64,000 bases of DNA from Photobacterium obscurum (GCF_026191635.1 NZ_JAKRRW010000011.1:62001-126000), one strand, 5' to 3'. Positions 38,342-48,015 are shown, counted from the stretch's first letter. Notes: generated by a model from the sequence alone, not told the origin. Numbers and translations: made by a program.

Positions 38342-39613
38342 GTGAGAGACTTTTCCGAATTAGAGTTAGATAGCGAGCTATTACAAGCGATTGAAGAGAT
38401 CGGCTATGACCGTCCGACCGTTGTTCAGGCCCAGGCTATCCCTCATGCCCTGGACGGTAGAGATGTTCTGGCTTCCGCTCCGACCGGTACCGGAAAAACT
38501 GCCGCATTTCTTCTGCCAATGCTTCAGCACCTGCAGGACTTTCCGCGTAAGAAGCCGGGGCCTGCCCGCGTGCTGGTACTAACACCGACCCGTGAACTCG
38601 CCATCCAGGTTGCAGATCAGGCTCGTGCACTGGCAAAGCATACTAACCAGAAAATCTTCACCATTACCGGTGGTATTTCCTACGACGAGCATGCCGAGCT
38701 GCTGGGTAAAACTCAGGATATCGTGGTCGCTACGCCAGGGCGTTTGATGGAATACATCGAAGCAGAGCGCTTTGACTGTCGCGCCATTGAATGCCTGATC
38801 CTCGATGAAGCCGACCGTATGCTGGATATGGGCTTTGCCAAGGTCGTTGAGCGTATTAACAAAGAGTGCCGCTGGCGCCGCCAGAGCCTTTTGTTCTCGG
38901 CAACCCTAGAAGGAAAAGGTGTACGTGAGTTCTCGGAAACTATCCTGACAGAACCTGTCGAGGTCAATTCAGAGCCTTCACGCCGCGAGCGCAAGAAGAT
39001 CCATCAGCTATACCTGCGTTGTGATGACATGAATCACAAGCTGGCACTGCTTGAAAACGTTCTGAATCATCAGGCCGAGCGCAGTATTGTGTTTGTTAAA
39101 ACCCGCGAGCGTCTGGGCATCCTACGTGATCAACTAGCGGCAATGAACATCAAATGCAGCTGGATTCAGGGAGAAATGGCACAGGTATCGCGTAACAACG
39201 CGATTGCTCGTTTCCGTGATGGCGAAGTAAACGTCCTGCTAGCGACCGATGTTGCCGCACGTGGTATCGATCTACCGGATGTCAGCCACGTTATTAACTT
39301 CGATATGCCGCGTACCTCTGATGTGTACTTGCACCGTATCGGCCGCACTGCCCGTGCCGGTAAGAAAGGAACCGCAATCTCACTTATCGAGGCACACGAT
39401 CAGCCGATGATCGAACGTGTCGGCCGTTATATGAAAGAGGAAGTGCCTGAGCGCTTCATCAGCGGGCTGCGACCTGTGAGCAAGAAGTCGAAAACGGTTA
39501 AGAAGAAAAAAGTTAAAGTCGACAAGAAGCTAAAAGCGGCCAAGCAGAAGAAAACCGCGAAGAAGAAAAAGAAAGCGGCCCAGCAAAAGCCAAGCGGCAA
39601 GAAAGAAGCTTAA
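38342..39613 (+). CDS. srmB: ATP-dependent RNA helicase SrmB
   Basis: DEAD-box helicase that assists early 50S subunit assembly. The 423 residues include the N-terminal FSELELDSELLQAI, Walker A APTGTGKTAAF (about 46-56), DEAD at 155-158, SATLEGKGV, and HRIGRTARAGKKGT. The C-terminal tail of about 45 residues is extremely lysine-rich and probably binds rRNA. The start is a GTG at 38342 preceded by GAGGAGAG; the nearby ATG at 38336 is out of frame. Confidence 0.95.
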   Translation: MRDFSELELDSELLQAIEEIGYDRPTVVQAQAIPHALDGRDVLASAPTGTGKTAAFLLPMLQHLQDFPRKKPGPARVLVLTPTRELAIQVADQARALAKHTNQKIFTITGGISYDEHAELLGKTQDIVVATPGRLMEYIEAERFDCRAIECLILDEADRMLDMGFAKVVERINKECRWRRQSLLFSATLEGKGVREFSETILTEPVEVNSEPSRRERKKIHQLYLRCDDMNHKLALLENVLNHQAERSIVFVKTRERLGILRDQLAAMNIKCSWIQGEMAQVSRNNAIARFRDGEVNVLLATDVAARGIDLPDVSHVINFDMPRTSDVYLHRIGRTARAGKKGTAISLIEAHDQPMIERVGRYMKEEVPERFISGLRPVSKKSKTVKKKKVKVDKKLKAAKQKKTAKKKKKAAQQKPSGKKEA

Positions 39614-39667
39614 GGCGCGTAACACGCCTCGTCACAACGGTTTATGACGAACTAGCTAACCAATCAC

Positions 39668-39693
39668 AAAGGCAGGGTATGAACCCTGCCTTT
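39668..39693 (+). terminator. Terminator after srmB
   Basis: Stem AAAGGCAGGGT / ACCCTGCCTTT with a 4-nt loop, followed by ATTATTT. Confidence 0.85.
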
Positions 39694-39772
39694 ATTATTT
39701 GCGCTAATCGCGCTTGCCCTTACTGACAATCTTGCAAATAGCCCTGCTTGCAATTCACTTCACACCAATAAA

Positions 39773-40549
39773 TTAATTTTGCTCTTCGCGCTTGAACACC
39801 AACTCTTTGTCAGTCGACTCTGCAGGAACGAAGTAGTAGCCGGCCACATCAAATTGTTTCAGCGCTTCAACTGACTCAATTTTATTTTCAATAATATAGC
39901 GAGCCATCATGCCACGGGCTTTCTTGGCATAGAAGCTGATCACCTTATAGTTGCCATTCTTGCAGTCTTTAAAGACCGGAGTAATAAGCTGGGCATCCAA
40001 CTGCTTCGGCTTCACCGATTTGAAGTACTCGTTCGATGCCAGGTTCACCAGTACCTTATCACCTTGCTCTTCCAGGGCCGAATTCAGTTTATCCGTGATA
40101 ATATCGCCCCAGAACTGGTACAGGTTGGTACCACGCGGGTTGGCAAGCTTGGTGCCCATCTCTAAACGGTAGGGTTGCATCAGGTCCAGCGGACGCAGTA
40201 AGCCATAAAGGCCAGACAGCATACGCAGGTGCTTCTGGGCATAAGCAAAATCATCTTCACTCATGGTCTCGGCAGCCAGGCCGGTGTATACATCCCCCTT
40301 GAACGCCAAGACAGCCTGACGCGCATTGTCAGGGGTAAATTCTGGTTGCCACTCAGCAAAACGTGCCGCATTTAAGCCGGCAATTTTATCGCTAACCTTC
40401 ATCAGGCTGGCAATGTCCATTGGCGTCAATTGGCGGCACACTTCAATTAGTTCGGCAGAGTGCTCGGCCAATTCCGGCAGGGTATAGGTTTGCGTTACCA
40501 GAAGTGATTCATAATCTAGTGTTTTTGCTGGTGAAACCACGATTAACAT
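39773..40549 (-). CDS. yaaA: Peroxide stress protein YaaA (DUF328)
   Basis: Cytoplasmic DNA-binding protein of the YaaA/DUF328 family. In E. coli, OxyR-induced YaaA lowers intracellular free iron and limits Fenton damage during peroxide stress. The 258 residues equal the E. coli length. It begins [15 protein letters not shown] and includes [20 protein letters not shown] and the C-terminal [19 protein letters not shown]. It is monocistronic between srmB (convergent) and the alanine symporter gene. Confidence 0.95.
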   Translation of the reverse strand: MLIVVSPAKTLDYESLLVTQTYTLPELAEHSAELIEVCRQLTPMDIASLMKVSDKIAGLNAARFAEWQPEFTPDNARQAVLAFKGDVYTGLAAETMSEDDFAYAQKHLRMLSGLYGLLRPLDLMQPYRLEMGTKLANPRGTNLYQFWGDIITDKLNSALEEQGDKVLVNLASNEYFKSVKPKQLDAQLITPVFKDCKNGNYKVISFYAKKARGMMARYIIENKIESVEALKQFDVAGYYFVPAESTDKELVFKREEQN

Positions 40550-40596
40550 AGGGCTTTTTCTCTTTTAGGCTGATGCCAAAAGAGTAACATTGATGC

Positions 40597-40624
40597 AAAA
40601 AAAAACCACGCGATAGTCGCGTGG
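40597..40624 (-). terminator. Terminator after the alanine/sodium symporter
   Basis: Stem CCACGCGA / TCGCGTGG with a 3-nt loop (40606-40624), followed on the minus strand by nine T residues. Confidence 0.93.
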
Positions 40625-40655
40625 CTTCGGTTATTTTTCTGATAGGAAAAATCAA

Positions 40656-42086
40656 TTATTTGTTATTTGACTGATCCCAGATCCCTTCTTCCAGCTGAGC
40701 ATGCAGCTCCGGATAATCGTTGCTGTCGAAGGTCGGTACCTTACCCAGTGCCAACTGCTTATTGTAGTCCTGGGCCAGCTTCACCACCGTGCCGGAGAGC
40801 AACACAATCGCAATCAGGTTAATGATAGCCATCATTCCCATCGACACATCAGCCATCGCCCATACCGTCGGTAAATCGGCAACCGCACCAAACATGACCA
40901 TTCCCAGTACAATCACCCTAAAGATATTCAGGCCCGCTTTATGGTTATGCTCAAGGAAGATCAAATTGGTTTCGGCATACGAATAATTGGCCACCAGCGA
41001 CGTAAAGGCAAAGAAGAAAATAGCTACCGCAATAAAGATCGAACCCCAGCCCCCGACCTGCGAACTGAGCGCTCGCTGGGTCAGCTCGATACCGGTGATC
41101 TCGCCATGTGGTACGTACTCACCTGACATAAGGATAATCGCAACGGTCGCCGAGCAAATCACGATGGTATCCATGAACACCCCGAGCATCTGCACATAGC
41201 CCTGAGAAGCCGGGTGCGGCGGATAAGGCGTTGCCGATGCTGCCGCATTAGGCGCGGAACCCATGCCGGCTTCATTGGAGAACAAGCCACGTTTGAGGCC
41301 ATTGATCATCCCCTGGGCGATGGTGTAACCCAAGGCCCCCGAAGCCGCTTCTTCCAGGCCAAAGGCACTGCGGAAGATAAGCATCAGTACATCCGGCAGT
41401 TTGCCGATATTGGAGAACATGATAAACAGGGCCAGCACCAGGTAACACAGCGCCATTGCCGGTACCAAGATCTCAGCGGTACGGGCAATCGTCCGCAACC
41501 CTCCAAAGATAATGACCCCTGCCATCAACACCAGTGCCACACCGACATACGTCGGATTCCAGCCAAAGGCCACATTCATCGCCTGAGTGATGGAGTTAGC
41601 CTGTACCGAGTTAAATACCAAGCCGAAGGCAATAATCAGGAAGACAGAGAACACGATCCCCATCCAGCGCATGCCCAGCCCTTTTTCCATATAGTATGCC
41701 GGCCCACCGCGGTAGTTACCGTCATCATCTCGCGTCTTGTAGAGCTGCGCCAACGCACTTTCAGCAAACGCCGTAGCCATCCCCAGCATAGCAATCAGCC
41801 ACATCCAGAAAATCGCTCCCGGGCCACCCAGCGTCAATGCAACCGCGACGCCAGCCATGTTACCGGTCCCCACTCGGGCAGCCAGACTGGTACACAGAGC
41901 CTGAAAAGAAGAAATACCGGCCTTGTCGGACTTTCGACTGTTCTTCATCACACTGAACATATGACCAAAATGCCGGAACTGAATAAATCCCAGACGATAC
42001 GTGAAGAAAATACCGACCCCGATAAGAAGGTAAATGAGTACTGAGCCCCACAACAGATCGTTCAAAAAATTAATCTGACTTGTCAC
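40656..42086 (-). CDS. Alanine/glycine:sodium symporter (AGCS family)
   Basis: Sodium-coupled amino-acid carrier with about ten membrane segments (476 residues from the chosen start). Diagnostic segments are FQALCTSLAARVGTGNMAGVA, GGPGAIFWMW, GGPAYYME and GLFSNEAGMGSAPNAAA. I prefer the GTG at 42086, which has AGAGGGG five bases upstream and gives MTSQINFLNDLLWG; the ATG at 42110 would place that ribosome binding site inside the gene. A long gene-free leader region lies upstream. Confidence 0.92.
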   Translation of the reverse strand: MTSQINFLNDLLWGSVLIYLLIGVGIFFTYRLGFIQFRHFGHMFSVMKNSRKSDKAGISSFQALCTSLAARVGTGNMAGVAVALTLGGPGAIFWMWLIAMLGMATAFAESALAQLYKTRDDDGNYRGGPAYYMEKGLGMRWMGIVFSVFLIIAFGLVFNSVQANSITQAMNVAFGWNPTYVGVALVLMAGVIIFGGLRTIARTAEILVPAMALCYLVLALFIMFSNIGKLPDVLMLIFRSAFGLEEAASGALGYTIAQGMINGLKRGLFSNEAGMGSAPNAAASATPYPPHPASQGYVQMLGVFMDTIVICSATVAIILMSGEYVPHGEITGIELTQRALSSQVGGWGSIFIAVAIFFFAFTSLVANYSYAETNLIFLEHNHKAGLNIFRVIVLGMVMFGAVADLPTVWAMADVSMGMMAIINLIAIVLLSGTVVKLAQDYNKQLALGKVPTFDSNDYPELHAQLEEGIWDQSNNK

Positions 42087-42772
42087 GTCCACCCCTCTAA
42101 AAATCATCAAAACATGACCGTACCCAGCACCAAATTAAGTAATGCTGAATAATAGTCAAAATAATAGGGTTGCTTACCAACAACCATAGTCGTTCTTTAT
42201 TATGCGGTAAATGACAGGCACGAAAATCACCCAACCAGGCGATGATACTGTACCCGAATGCAGTTTGTGTGTGTTTTGTCACTGCAGATGGCACATGATC
42301 ATGCAAATATATGCGCCAAAAATCAATATGCACAATCGGAATATCTACGAGGGACATGCATTCTTTCTGGGCTATAAATAGCCTTCCCCTACCAACGGCA
42401 AATGAATTCCATTAACAATTCTATTCAATACAAACAACACGTCGTGTTCACCATTGCCACGCTACCTCATTGAATTATCAATAACATTTCTCGCCGATGA
42501 CTCCCCCGCCCCCCCCCAAACGAAAGCCTGTTTCTCGGCACCCCGTTCCATTTCCACCGCTCCACAGAAAACAATTTTATCCCTGCTATTCAAGCTGGTA
42601 GTTTCACACTGTCGAGCTAAATTATGGTTATTTTTCGAACAACTACGAACAAGTTGCGAATTCCATCACATGAAAACTTCATAAATAAGTAACAAATGCG
42701 AAACACATCAATTTTATTTTAATTCCCAATATGATATTTAACTAAGACCAATCTGTAAGAAAGAGGTGCTCT
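42087..42772. other. Gene-free region with a poly-C tract
   Basis: About 690 bp between the divergent symporter and DUF3545-like genes. It is AT-rich but contains an isolated C-rich patch, CTCCCCCG followed by nine C (42509-42517). Short open frames on both strands lack ribosome binding sites and look fortuitous. Promoters for both flanking genes must lie here but are not clear. Confidence 0.55.
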
Positions 42773-42952
42773 ATGGACAGCTATGCATTCGATGACATTC
42801 TTGCAACAGATACGCCACGCCGCGCGCCGCGCGGTAAATCAGTAAAACGTAAATGGCGTGAAATTGAAGCGCTAAAGGATAGGCAAAGACTTCGTAAAGA
42901 ATTGGAAGATATTGATATGTTCCGGGACTATCCTGATGAGATTGACTTCTGA
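42773..42952 (+). CDS. Small conserved protein, DUF3545-like
   Basis: 59 residues, highly charged: acidic at both ends and basic in the middle. It contains RGKSVKRKWREIEALKDRQR, matching the DUF3545 proteins of Vibrio and Shewanella, whose function is unknown. No signal peptide or membrane segment; it is probably helical. AGAGGTG lies about eight bases before the ATG, and a perfect terminator follows, so it is a complete single-gene unit. Confidence 0.85.
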   Translation: MDSYAFDDILATDTPRRAPRGKSVKRKWREIEALKDRQRLRKELEDIDMFRDYPDEIDF

Positions 42953-42975
42953 TCACCCGCTATACCAATAATTAA

Positions 42976-42997
42976 ATAGCCGGCTACTGCCGGCTAT
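42976..42997 (+). terminator. Terminator after the DUF3545-like gene
   Basis: Perfect 9-bp stem ATAGCCGGC / GCCGGCTAT, 4-nt loop, then ATTTTATTTT. Confidence 0.85.
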
Positions 42998-43046
42998 ATT
43001 TTATTTTAATCACGTATGATGGGTGCCATCAATATTATCATTCAAG

Positions 43047-43589
43047 CTAAGCACTCAAGCGTTCGGACAAATTACGATAACGCTCAGCCACCTTGTCACC
43101 AAATAAAGGATCGTACTCACACTTATCATACTTTTCGTACTCAGCAGAGACTGCAATCCAGTCTTCCGCGGTAAAGGTACGCCGGATCAAGGGGATTATG
43201 TGCTTTTCCTCAAACTCCAGATGGGCCTTTTGCCTCATCACGAAGGTATTGAGCTTTTCGGCAAATACATCAAGCGGGATCACCGCATCCATCAGGATCA
43301 TATCCACTGCATCAGCAAACTCATGGGTTAACTTGGCCAACTCAACATGCTCAGCTTCCAGGTTTTGCATTTCGCCACTCTTTCCATAATGCGACTGATA
43401 ATAGCGATACAAGAGGTCTTCTTTCGGGTGGTGACAGCACTCAGCATGCTTTTGCAAATACTCGACAATATCTTTGATCAAACTGTAATTCACTGGCTGG
43501 CCATTCTGGATCGCATCCAACTTTTGCCGCAAAATCTTTAGCAGCCGATTAATATAGCCATGCTCGGTGTGAATACTTTCCAACATCAT
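43047..43589 (-). CDS. Hemerythrin-like protein
   Basis: 180-residue cytoplasmic protein of the hemerythrin HHE family. A di-iron site is suggested by H8 in SIHTEHGYIN, KHAECCHHPKED, LEAEHVELAKL and HLEFEEKHIIPL, which supply the expected His and Glu/Asp ligands. Such proteins bind O2 or NO, or act in iron and redox sensing. GGGAGG precedes the ATG. A partial FNR-like sequence (TTGATCCTGATTAC, 43657-43670) lies upstream. It is upstream of neither an operon partner nor a sensor domain, so its role is open. Confidence 0.88.
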   Translation of the reverse strand: MMLESIHTEHGYINRLLKILRQKLDAIQNGQPVNYSLIKDIVEYLQKHAECCHHPKEDLLYRYYQSHYGKSGEMQNLEAEHVELAKLTHEFADAVDMILMDAVIPLDVFAEKLNTFVMRQKAHLEFEEKHIIPLIRRTFTAEDWIAVSAEYEKYDKCEYDPLFGDKVAERYRNLSERLSA

Positions 43590-43712
43590 AGCTCCCTCCC
43601 AGATAATTCTTCCTTAAACCTTATTTTGAGTTTAAGACGAACTTGGAAAAGTCGCTTTGATCCTGATTACTTTATATGCAAATTAGGCACAAAAAGATCA
43701 CTTTGGCATCAA

Positions 43713-44393
43713 TCAGACACATTCTTCTAACTTCCAGTCAATTACTGGTTTATTCATCCGTTCAAGTAACATATTTGTTTGCGAAAAATGCTTACAACCA
43801 AAGAAGCCACGATAAGCAGATAGTGGCGAAGGGTGTGCTGACTTCAGGACATGGTGTTTATCACCATCGATCTTCTTACCTTTTTTCTGGGCATGTGCCC
43901 CCCACAGCAAGAAAACCACCCCTTCAAGATGCCGATCCAATGCCTCAATCATTCGATCGGTGAATGTTTCCCAGCCAATCTTGGCATGCGAGTGCGCCTT
44001 TCCCTGCTCAACCGTCAGCACAGTGTTCAGTAGCAGCACTCCCTGCTTGGCCCAATTTTGTAGGTAGCCATGTTGAGGAATAGCAAAACTTGGTATATTT
44101 GTCGCTAACTCTTTGTACATATTCGCCAATGAAGGCGGCGGCTTGATACCAGGGCGAACGGAGAAGCTCAGGCCGTGGGCCTGGTCCGGGCCATGGTAGG
44201 GATCCTGTCCCAAAATGACGACTTTTACATTATGGAACGGGGTGGACTCAAAAGCGCTAAACACATCTTGCTCCGGCGGATAGATATTCTTACCCGCAGC
44301 CCGCTCGGCTGCAACAAAGTGTTCTATATGCTGGAAATAGGCTTGCTCTCGCTCCTGGCGAATAAGCGCCTGCCAGGTAATTGCCTCGCTCAT
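43713..44393 (-). CDS. ung: Uracil-DNA glycosylase
   Basis: Removes uracil from DNA at the start of base excision repair. The 226 residues carry the water-activating motif GQDPYHG with D64 and the leucine-loop motif [11 protein letters not shown] with H187, both at the E. coli positions. It shares the minus strand with nfo, an AP endonuclease that could act on its product, and lies near grcA, as in E. coli. Confidence 0.97.
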   Translation of the reverse strand: MSEAITWQALIRQEREQAYFQHIEHFVAAERAAGKNIYPPEQDVFSAFESTPFHNVKVVILGQDPYHGPDQAHGLSFSVRPGIKPPPSLANMYKELATNIPSFAIPQHGYLQNWAKQGVLLLNTVLTVEQGKAHSHAKIGWETFTDRMIEALDRHLEGVVFLLWGAHAQKKGKKIDGDKHHVLKSAHPSPLSAYRGFFGCKHFSQTNMLLERMNKPVIDWKLEECV

Positions 44394-44492
44394 GGCTTGC
44401 TCCCGATACTAAAATGACCGTCTATTTTAATACCGTTTCCCATAGATAGGAAACGCGACCAGCCTCTTAGGAACAAGCCACACCGATTGTAA

Positions 44493-44621
44493 CTACTTTT
44501 GCTCTGGGTGACGATACCGATTCACCGGGTGGCGCCAATGTCCCCGCCCCTGAATGGGGCGATTGGCTTGAGGAAAGCGAATGGCTAGGCCATAGCAAAA
44601 AATCATCATATCCGTGTTCAT
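44493..44621 (-). CDS. Possible small basic protein (42 residues)
   Basis: Frame with an excellent ribosome binding site (AAGGAG, six bases before the ATG at 44621). It encodes MNTDMMIFCYGLAIRFPQAN, followed by an arginine- and histidine-rich tail containing GRGHWRHPVNRYRHPE, then TAG. It lies 99 bp upstream of ung on the same strand and could be cotranscribed. I know no matching family. An alternative 82-codon frame over the same stretch has no ribosome binding site. Confidence 0.45.
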   Translation of the reverse strand: MNTDMMIFCYGLAIRFPQANRPIQGRGHWRHPVNRYRHPEQK

Positions 44622-44760
44622 AGCAATCTCCTTCAGATCTGCCAAATGGCAGCATATTCATCCCACTGTAGACATGAATAAACCATGCCAGAACAGTTAA
44701 AATATCGCCTAGCATTTAAAATCAATACGTTAGATCATCGGTGGTTGGATAATGAATATC

Positions 44761-44802
44761 AAAAAAGCACTCTTTTCAGGCCATTGCCCTAAAAGAGTGC
44801 TT
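44761..44802 (-). terminator. Terminator after nfo
   Basis: Perfect 12-bp stem AAGCACTCTTTT / AAAAGAGTGCTT (44765-44776 and 44791-44802), followed by T6 on the minus strand. Confidence 0.93.
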
Positions 44803-44835
44803 GGTGTGAGGTAGGCACTTGCTGTGACGAATGGT

Positions 44836-45681
44836 TTAGTCAGGAATAAATGAGCGAAGCGTATTTATCTCCTGTTGCCAGATGTCGGGATTAATGGTTT
44901 CCAACACCAATGGAATACCATCAAAACGCTTATCTTGCATGATGTAGCGGAAACAGTCCCAACCAATCTCCCCCTCACCCAGGCTGTGATGACGGTCAAG
45001 TCGACTGCCGAGTGTTCCCTTGGAGTCATTCAAGTGCATCCCGCGCAGGTACGACATACCGACAACCTGATCAAACTCAGCAAAAGTTGCCTCTGTCGCA
45101 GCCTCGGTCCGCAGATCGTAACCCGCTGCAAACGTATGGCAGGTGTCGATACAGACACCGACCCGCTTTTTATCTTCGACCTGATCAATAATTTCCGCCA
45201 GATGTTCAAACCGCCAGCCCAAGTTGCTGCCTTGGCCTGCTGTATTTTCAATCACCGCAACGACCTCGGGCACCTGCTGATGAGCCAAGTTGATGGACTC
45301 GGCAATCAACGCCAGGCATTCCCGTTCTGAGATTTTTTTCAGGTGACTACCTGGGTGAAAGTTGAGCAAAGTCAGCCCCAGTTGCTGGCAGCGCTGCATT
45401 TCGTCGATAAACGCATTACGCGATTTTTCAAGCTTTTCGGCTTCTGGCGCCCCAAGGTTAATCAGGTATGAGTCATGCGGCAAAATAGCTTCAGGAAGAA
45501 AACCATATTGCCGGCAACGGGCCTTAAAGGCTGCAATGACATCCTGCTCAAGCGGCTTGGCGACCCACTGACGCTGGTTTTTGGTAAACAGGGCAAACGC
45601 ATTCGCCCCTATCTTGGCGGCATTTTCCGGCGCATTAAAAACGCCACCAGCTGCCGATACATGCGCTCCAATTAACTTCAT
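44836..45681 (-). CDS. nfo: Endonuclease IV (AP endonuclease)
   Basis: Zinc-dependent AP endonuclease that also removes 3'-blocking damage. The 281 residues show the metal-binding segments of the family: [75 protein letters not shown] and LVLETI. It is followed by its own strong terminator; ung lies further downstream on the same strand, separated by the small gene candidate. Confidence 0.97.
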   Translation of the reverse strand: MKLIGAHVSAAGGVFNAPENAAKIGANAFALFTKNQRQWVAKPLEQDVIAAFKARCRQYGFLPEAILPHDSYLINLGAPEAEKLEKSRNAFIDEMQRCQQLGLTLLNFHPGSHLKKISERECLALIAESINLAHQQVPEVVAVIENTAGQGSNLGWRFEHLAEIIDQVEDKKRVGVCIDTCHTFAAGYDLRTEAATEATFAEFDQVVGMSYLRGMHLNDSKGTLGSRLDRHHSLGEGEIGWDCFRYIMQDKRFDGIPLVLETINPDIWQQEINTLRSFIPD

Positions 45682-46092
45682 TCTTTCTACCTGTAGCCCT
45701 TATACCCAATCCACTAATTATCAGCTCTATGTTTAGATAATTAATGGAATGAGTGTTAATACTTGGGCGTTATTTTTAAACGTTTTCCACTACAAAATGA
45801 TCCGACACAGGCCACAGTATCACGGCAAATCTCGGAATTACACTCAATGAAATGTTGTAATTTTACTACATTTGATCGACTCAACTATTTTTTAAAGAAT
45901 AAAATATAAATGAGATAGCAGTAAATGTAAGGGTTAATTGACCTAGCTCAAAAAAACAGCCCTATCCAATTTAAGGTTTTTTGTTGTTATTTGATCTAAA
46001 TCAATACCAATTTTACATCGAGCAGGTATATAATACAGCCAGCTCAATACAAAAATTGAAAAAATTAACTACATCCTTCGGAGGAGTAAGTC
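45682..46092 (+). promoter_or_regulatory. grcA promoter region with two FNR boxes
   Basis: Proximal FNR box TTGATCTAAATCAA (45991-46004) is a perfect match to TTGATNNNNATCAA. A second, TTGACCTAGCTCAA (45938-45951), has two mismatches. Their centres are exactly 53 bp apart. A perfect -10 TATAAT (46029-46034) puts the predicted start near 46040, so the proximal box is at about -42 and the distal at about -95. In E. coli grcA/yfiD the FNR sites are at -40.5 and -93.5, also 53 bp apart. The rest of the region, next to divergent nfo, is AT-rich with no gene. Confidence 0.85.
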
Positions 46093-46470
46093 ATGATCAC
46101 AGGTATTCAAATCACTAAAGCAGCAAACGACGATCTACTGAATTCTATCTGGCTGCTAGATAACGAAAAAAATGAAGCACGTTGCGTAAGTGCAAAAGCA
46201 GGTTTCGAAGCTGATCAAGTTGTCGCTACTTCTGATCTGGGCGAGATCGAGTACCGCGAACTGCCAATCGAAGCACCAGCTAAAATCGAAGGTGGTCAGC
46301 ACCTGAACGTTAACGTTCTTAAGCGTGAAACGCTGGAAGACGCAGCTAAGCACCCAGAAAAATACCCACAGCTAACAATCCGTGTTTCTGGTTATGCTGT
46401 ACGTTTCAACTCTCTGACTGTAGAGCAGCAGCGCGACGTTATCGCACGTACCTTTACCAACAGCCTATAA
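46093..46470 (+). CDS. grcA: Autonomous glycyl radical cofactor GrcA
   Basis: Small spare glycyl-radical domain that reactivates oxygen-damaged pyruvate formate-lyase. The 125 residues end with the glycyl radical segment [16 protein letters not shown] (radical glycine G100). The N-terminal part ([20 protein letters not shown]) matches the enteric protein. CGGAGGAG precedes the ATG. Control by two FNR boxes fits induction at low oxygen, and the gene is terminated by its own hairpin. Confidence 0.96.
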   Translation: MITGIQITKAANDDLLNSIWLLDNEKNEARCVSAKAGFEADQVVATSDLGEIEYRELPIEAPAKIEGGQHLNVNVLKRETLEDAAKHPEKYPQLTIRVSGYAVRFNSLTVEQQRDVIARTFTNSL

Positions 46471-46498
46471 TCACACGCTGTAAAGTAACTGGACTCTA

Positions 46499-46527
46499 AA
46501 ACGGCATCCCCGATGCCGTTTTTTTTA
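46499..46527 (+). terminator. Terminator after grcA
   Basis: Stem AACGGCATC / GATGCCGTT with a 3-nt loop, then eight T residues. Confidence 0.93.
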
Positions 46528-46765
46528 TTTCTACCAATCCCCTCAGCTCGCAGCTAGAGCACAATTTCCCTTCTTTTGTTTAGCTCATATTCAAACAGCA
46601 TATGAACCATCCCTGATAGATACCTCTCAATTTTGATTAATATTTAGACATTAATGTCATAAAGAGCGTACATTAACAGCATTGACTGCCACTCACGCTC
46701 AAAAATACGGCAGACAATTTCAACTTACGGAGTCATTCAAAACACATATCTCAGGAGCCAGCTTA

Positions 46766-47944
46766 ATGAAGTTAATACTAAAACTAATTGCAGGTATTTT
46801 GGTCGGTATCCTACTCGGATTTTTTGCCCCCGATGCAATCATTCGAGTTCTACTCACAGTGAAACTCCTTGGTGGCCAGCTCATCGGGTTCACCATCCCT
46901 TTAATCATCCTTTTCTACATCACCAGCGGTATTGCCAGCCTACCGAAAAACTCCGGTTCGCTACTGGGTAAAACCGTCGCACTATCCTATGGTTCAACGA
47001 TTATTGCCGGTAGCCTCGCCTTTATCGTCGCCAGCGTCGTCATTGCTGGCCTACCAGAGCCTACTGCCGCCAGTGCCGATGCTGCCGACAAGCTAACAAG
47101 TTATATCTCTCTGGAAATTCCTCCCCTCTTTGGCGTTATGACAGCCTTGGCAACTGCCTTTTTATTTGGTCTTGGGATCAGCATCACCAATAGCTCGCTA
47201 CTGAAAAATGTGGCCGAAGAAGGCCGCAGCGTTATCGACCTGTTGCTGGCTAAAGTCATCATCCCATTGCTTCCGTTCTACATTGCCGGCGTATTCGCAG
47301 AGATGTCCGCGGAAGGCACCGTCTTTACAACGCTAAAAACATTCGGCGTGGTACTGGCACTGGCCATTTTCATGCACTGGGTATGGATCATGATCCAGTA
47401 CACCATCACCGGTTTAGCCGTTGGCCAGTCTCCGGTCAAACTGATTAAGAACATGCTACCGGCCTACTTCACTGCGGTTGGAACCATGTCCTCTGCCGCA
47501 ACCATTCCTGTTACCCTTCGCCAGACTAAAGAGAACGGTGTCGATGAGTCGATTGCCAACTTCACCATTCCGTTATGTGCCACCATCCACCTATCTGGCT
47601 CAACCATTACCCTGGTCACCTGTTCTACGGCCGTCATGGCGCTGAGTCAGCATATCGCTATCCCATCGCTATTGGATATGCTGCCATTCATCATGATGCT
47701 GGGAATAACAATGATTGCAGCGCCTGGCGCACCGGGTGGTGCGGTTATGGCGGCACTGGGGCTAATGGCGTCGATGCTGGGATTTGGCGAGGCCGAGCTA
47801 GCACTAATGATTGCCCTATATATGGCACAGGACAGCTTCGGAACGGCATGTAATATTACCGGGGACGGAGCAATTTCACTGTGGGTAAATAAATTTGCCA
47901 GACACACTCCTGAACCGGCCCCCCAAGCGCAACAAGAAGGCTAA
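46766..47944 (+). CDS. Dicarboxylate/amino acid:cation symporter (DAACS family)
   Basis: 392-residue membrane protein with about eight hydrophobic segments. Family motifs: SSAATIPVTLRQTK, LCATIHLSGSTITL, the loop APGAPGGAVMAAL, and AQDSFGTACNITGDGA at the cation site. The start at 46766 has AGGAG eight bases upstream and gives MKLILKLIAGILVG; the frame is open 28 codons further upstream without a ribosome binding site. Its motifs differ from those of the symporter at 25984-27258, so the substrates may differ; C4-dicarboxylates or amino acids are likely. Confidence 0.9.
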   Translation: MKLILKLIAGILVGILLGFFAPDAIIRVLLTVKLLGGQLIGFTIPLIILFYITSGIASLPKNSGSLLGKTVALSYGSTIIAGSLAFIVASVVIAGLPEPTAASADAADKLTSYISLEIPPLFGVMTALATAFLFGLGISITNSSLLKNVAEEGRSVIDLLLAKVIIPLLPFYIAGVFAEMSAEGTVFTTLKTFGVVLALAIFMHWVWIMIQYTITGLAVGQSPVKLIKNMLPAYFTAVGTMSSAATIPVTLRQTKENGVDESIANFTIPLCATIHLSGSTITLVTCSTAVMALSQHIAIPSLLDMLPFIMMLGITMIAAPGAPGGAVMAALGLMASMLGFGEAELALMIALYMAQDSFGTACNITGDGAISLWVNKFARHTPEPAPQAQQEG

Positions 47945-47970
47945 TAGTAACGAGTTATATAGCAGCAATA

Positions 47971-48015
47971 AAAAAGGTAGCCGGAAAGCAATGACTTCCC
48001 CCTGGCTACCTTTTT
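47971..48015 (+). terminator. Bidirectional terminator between the symporter and thrC
   Basis: AAAAAGGTAGCC / GGCTACCTTTTT, 12-bp stem around a loop of about 20 nt. A- and T-runs at the two ends allow it to serve both convergent units. Confidence 0.85.

Noticed and set aside
41214..42044. 276-codon open frame on the plus strand opposite the alanine symporter
   Set aside because: It is the antisense shadow of a well conserved membrane protein gene; composition is His/Gln/Arg-rich without a recognisable domain.
42097..42357. 86-codon minus-strand open frame upstream of the alanine symporter
   Set aside because: No ribosome binding site and no family; it overlaps the probable promoter and ribosome binding site of the symporter gene.
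44467..44715. 82-codon minus-strand open frame upstream of ung
   Set aside because: No ribosome binding site before its start; the 42-codon frame in the same stretch has a much better initiation signal.
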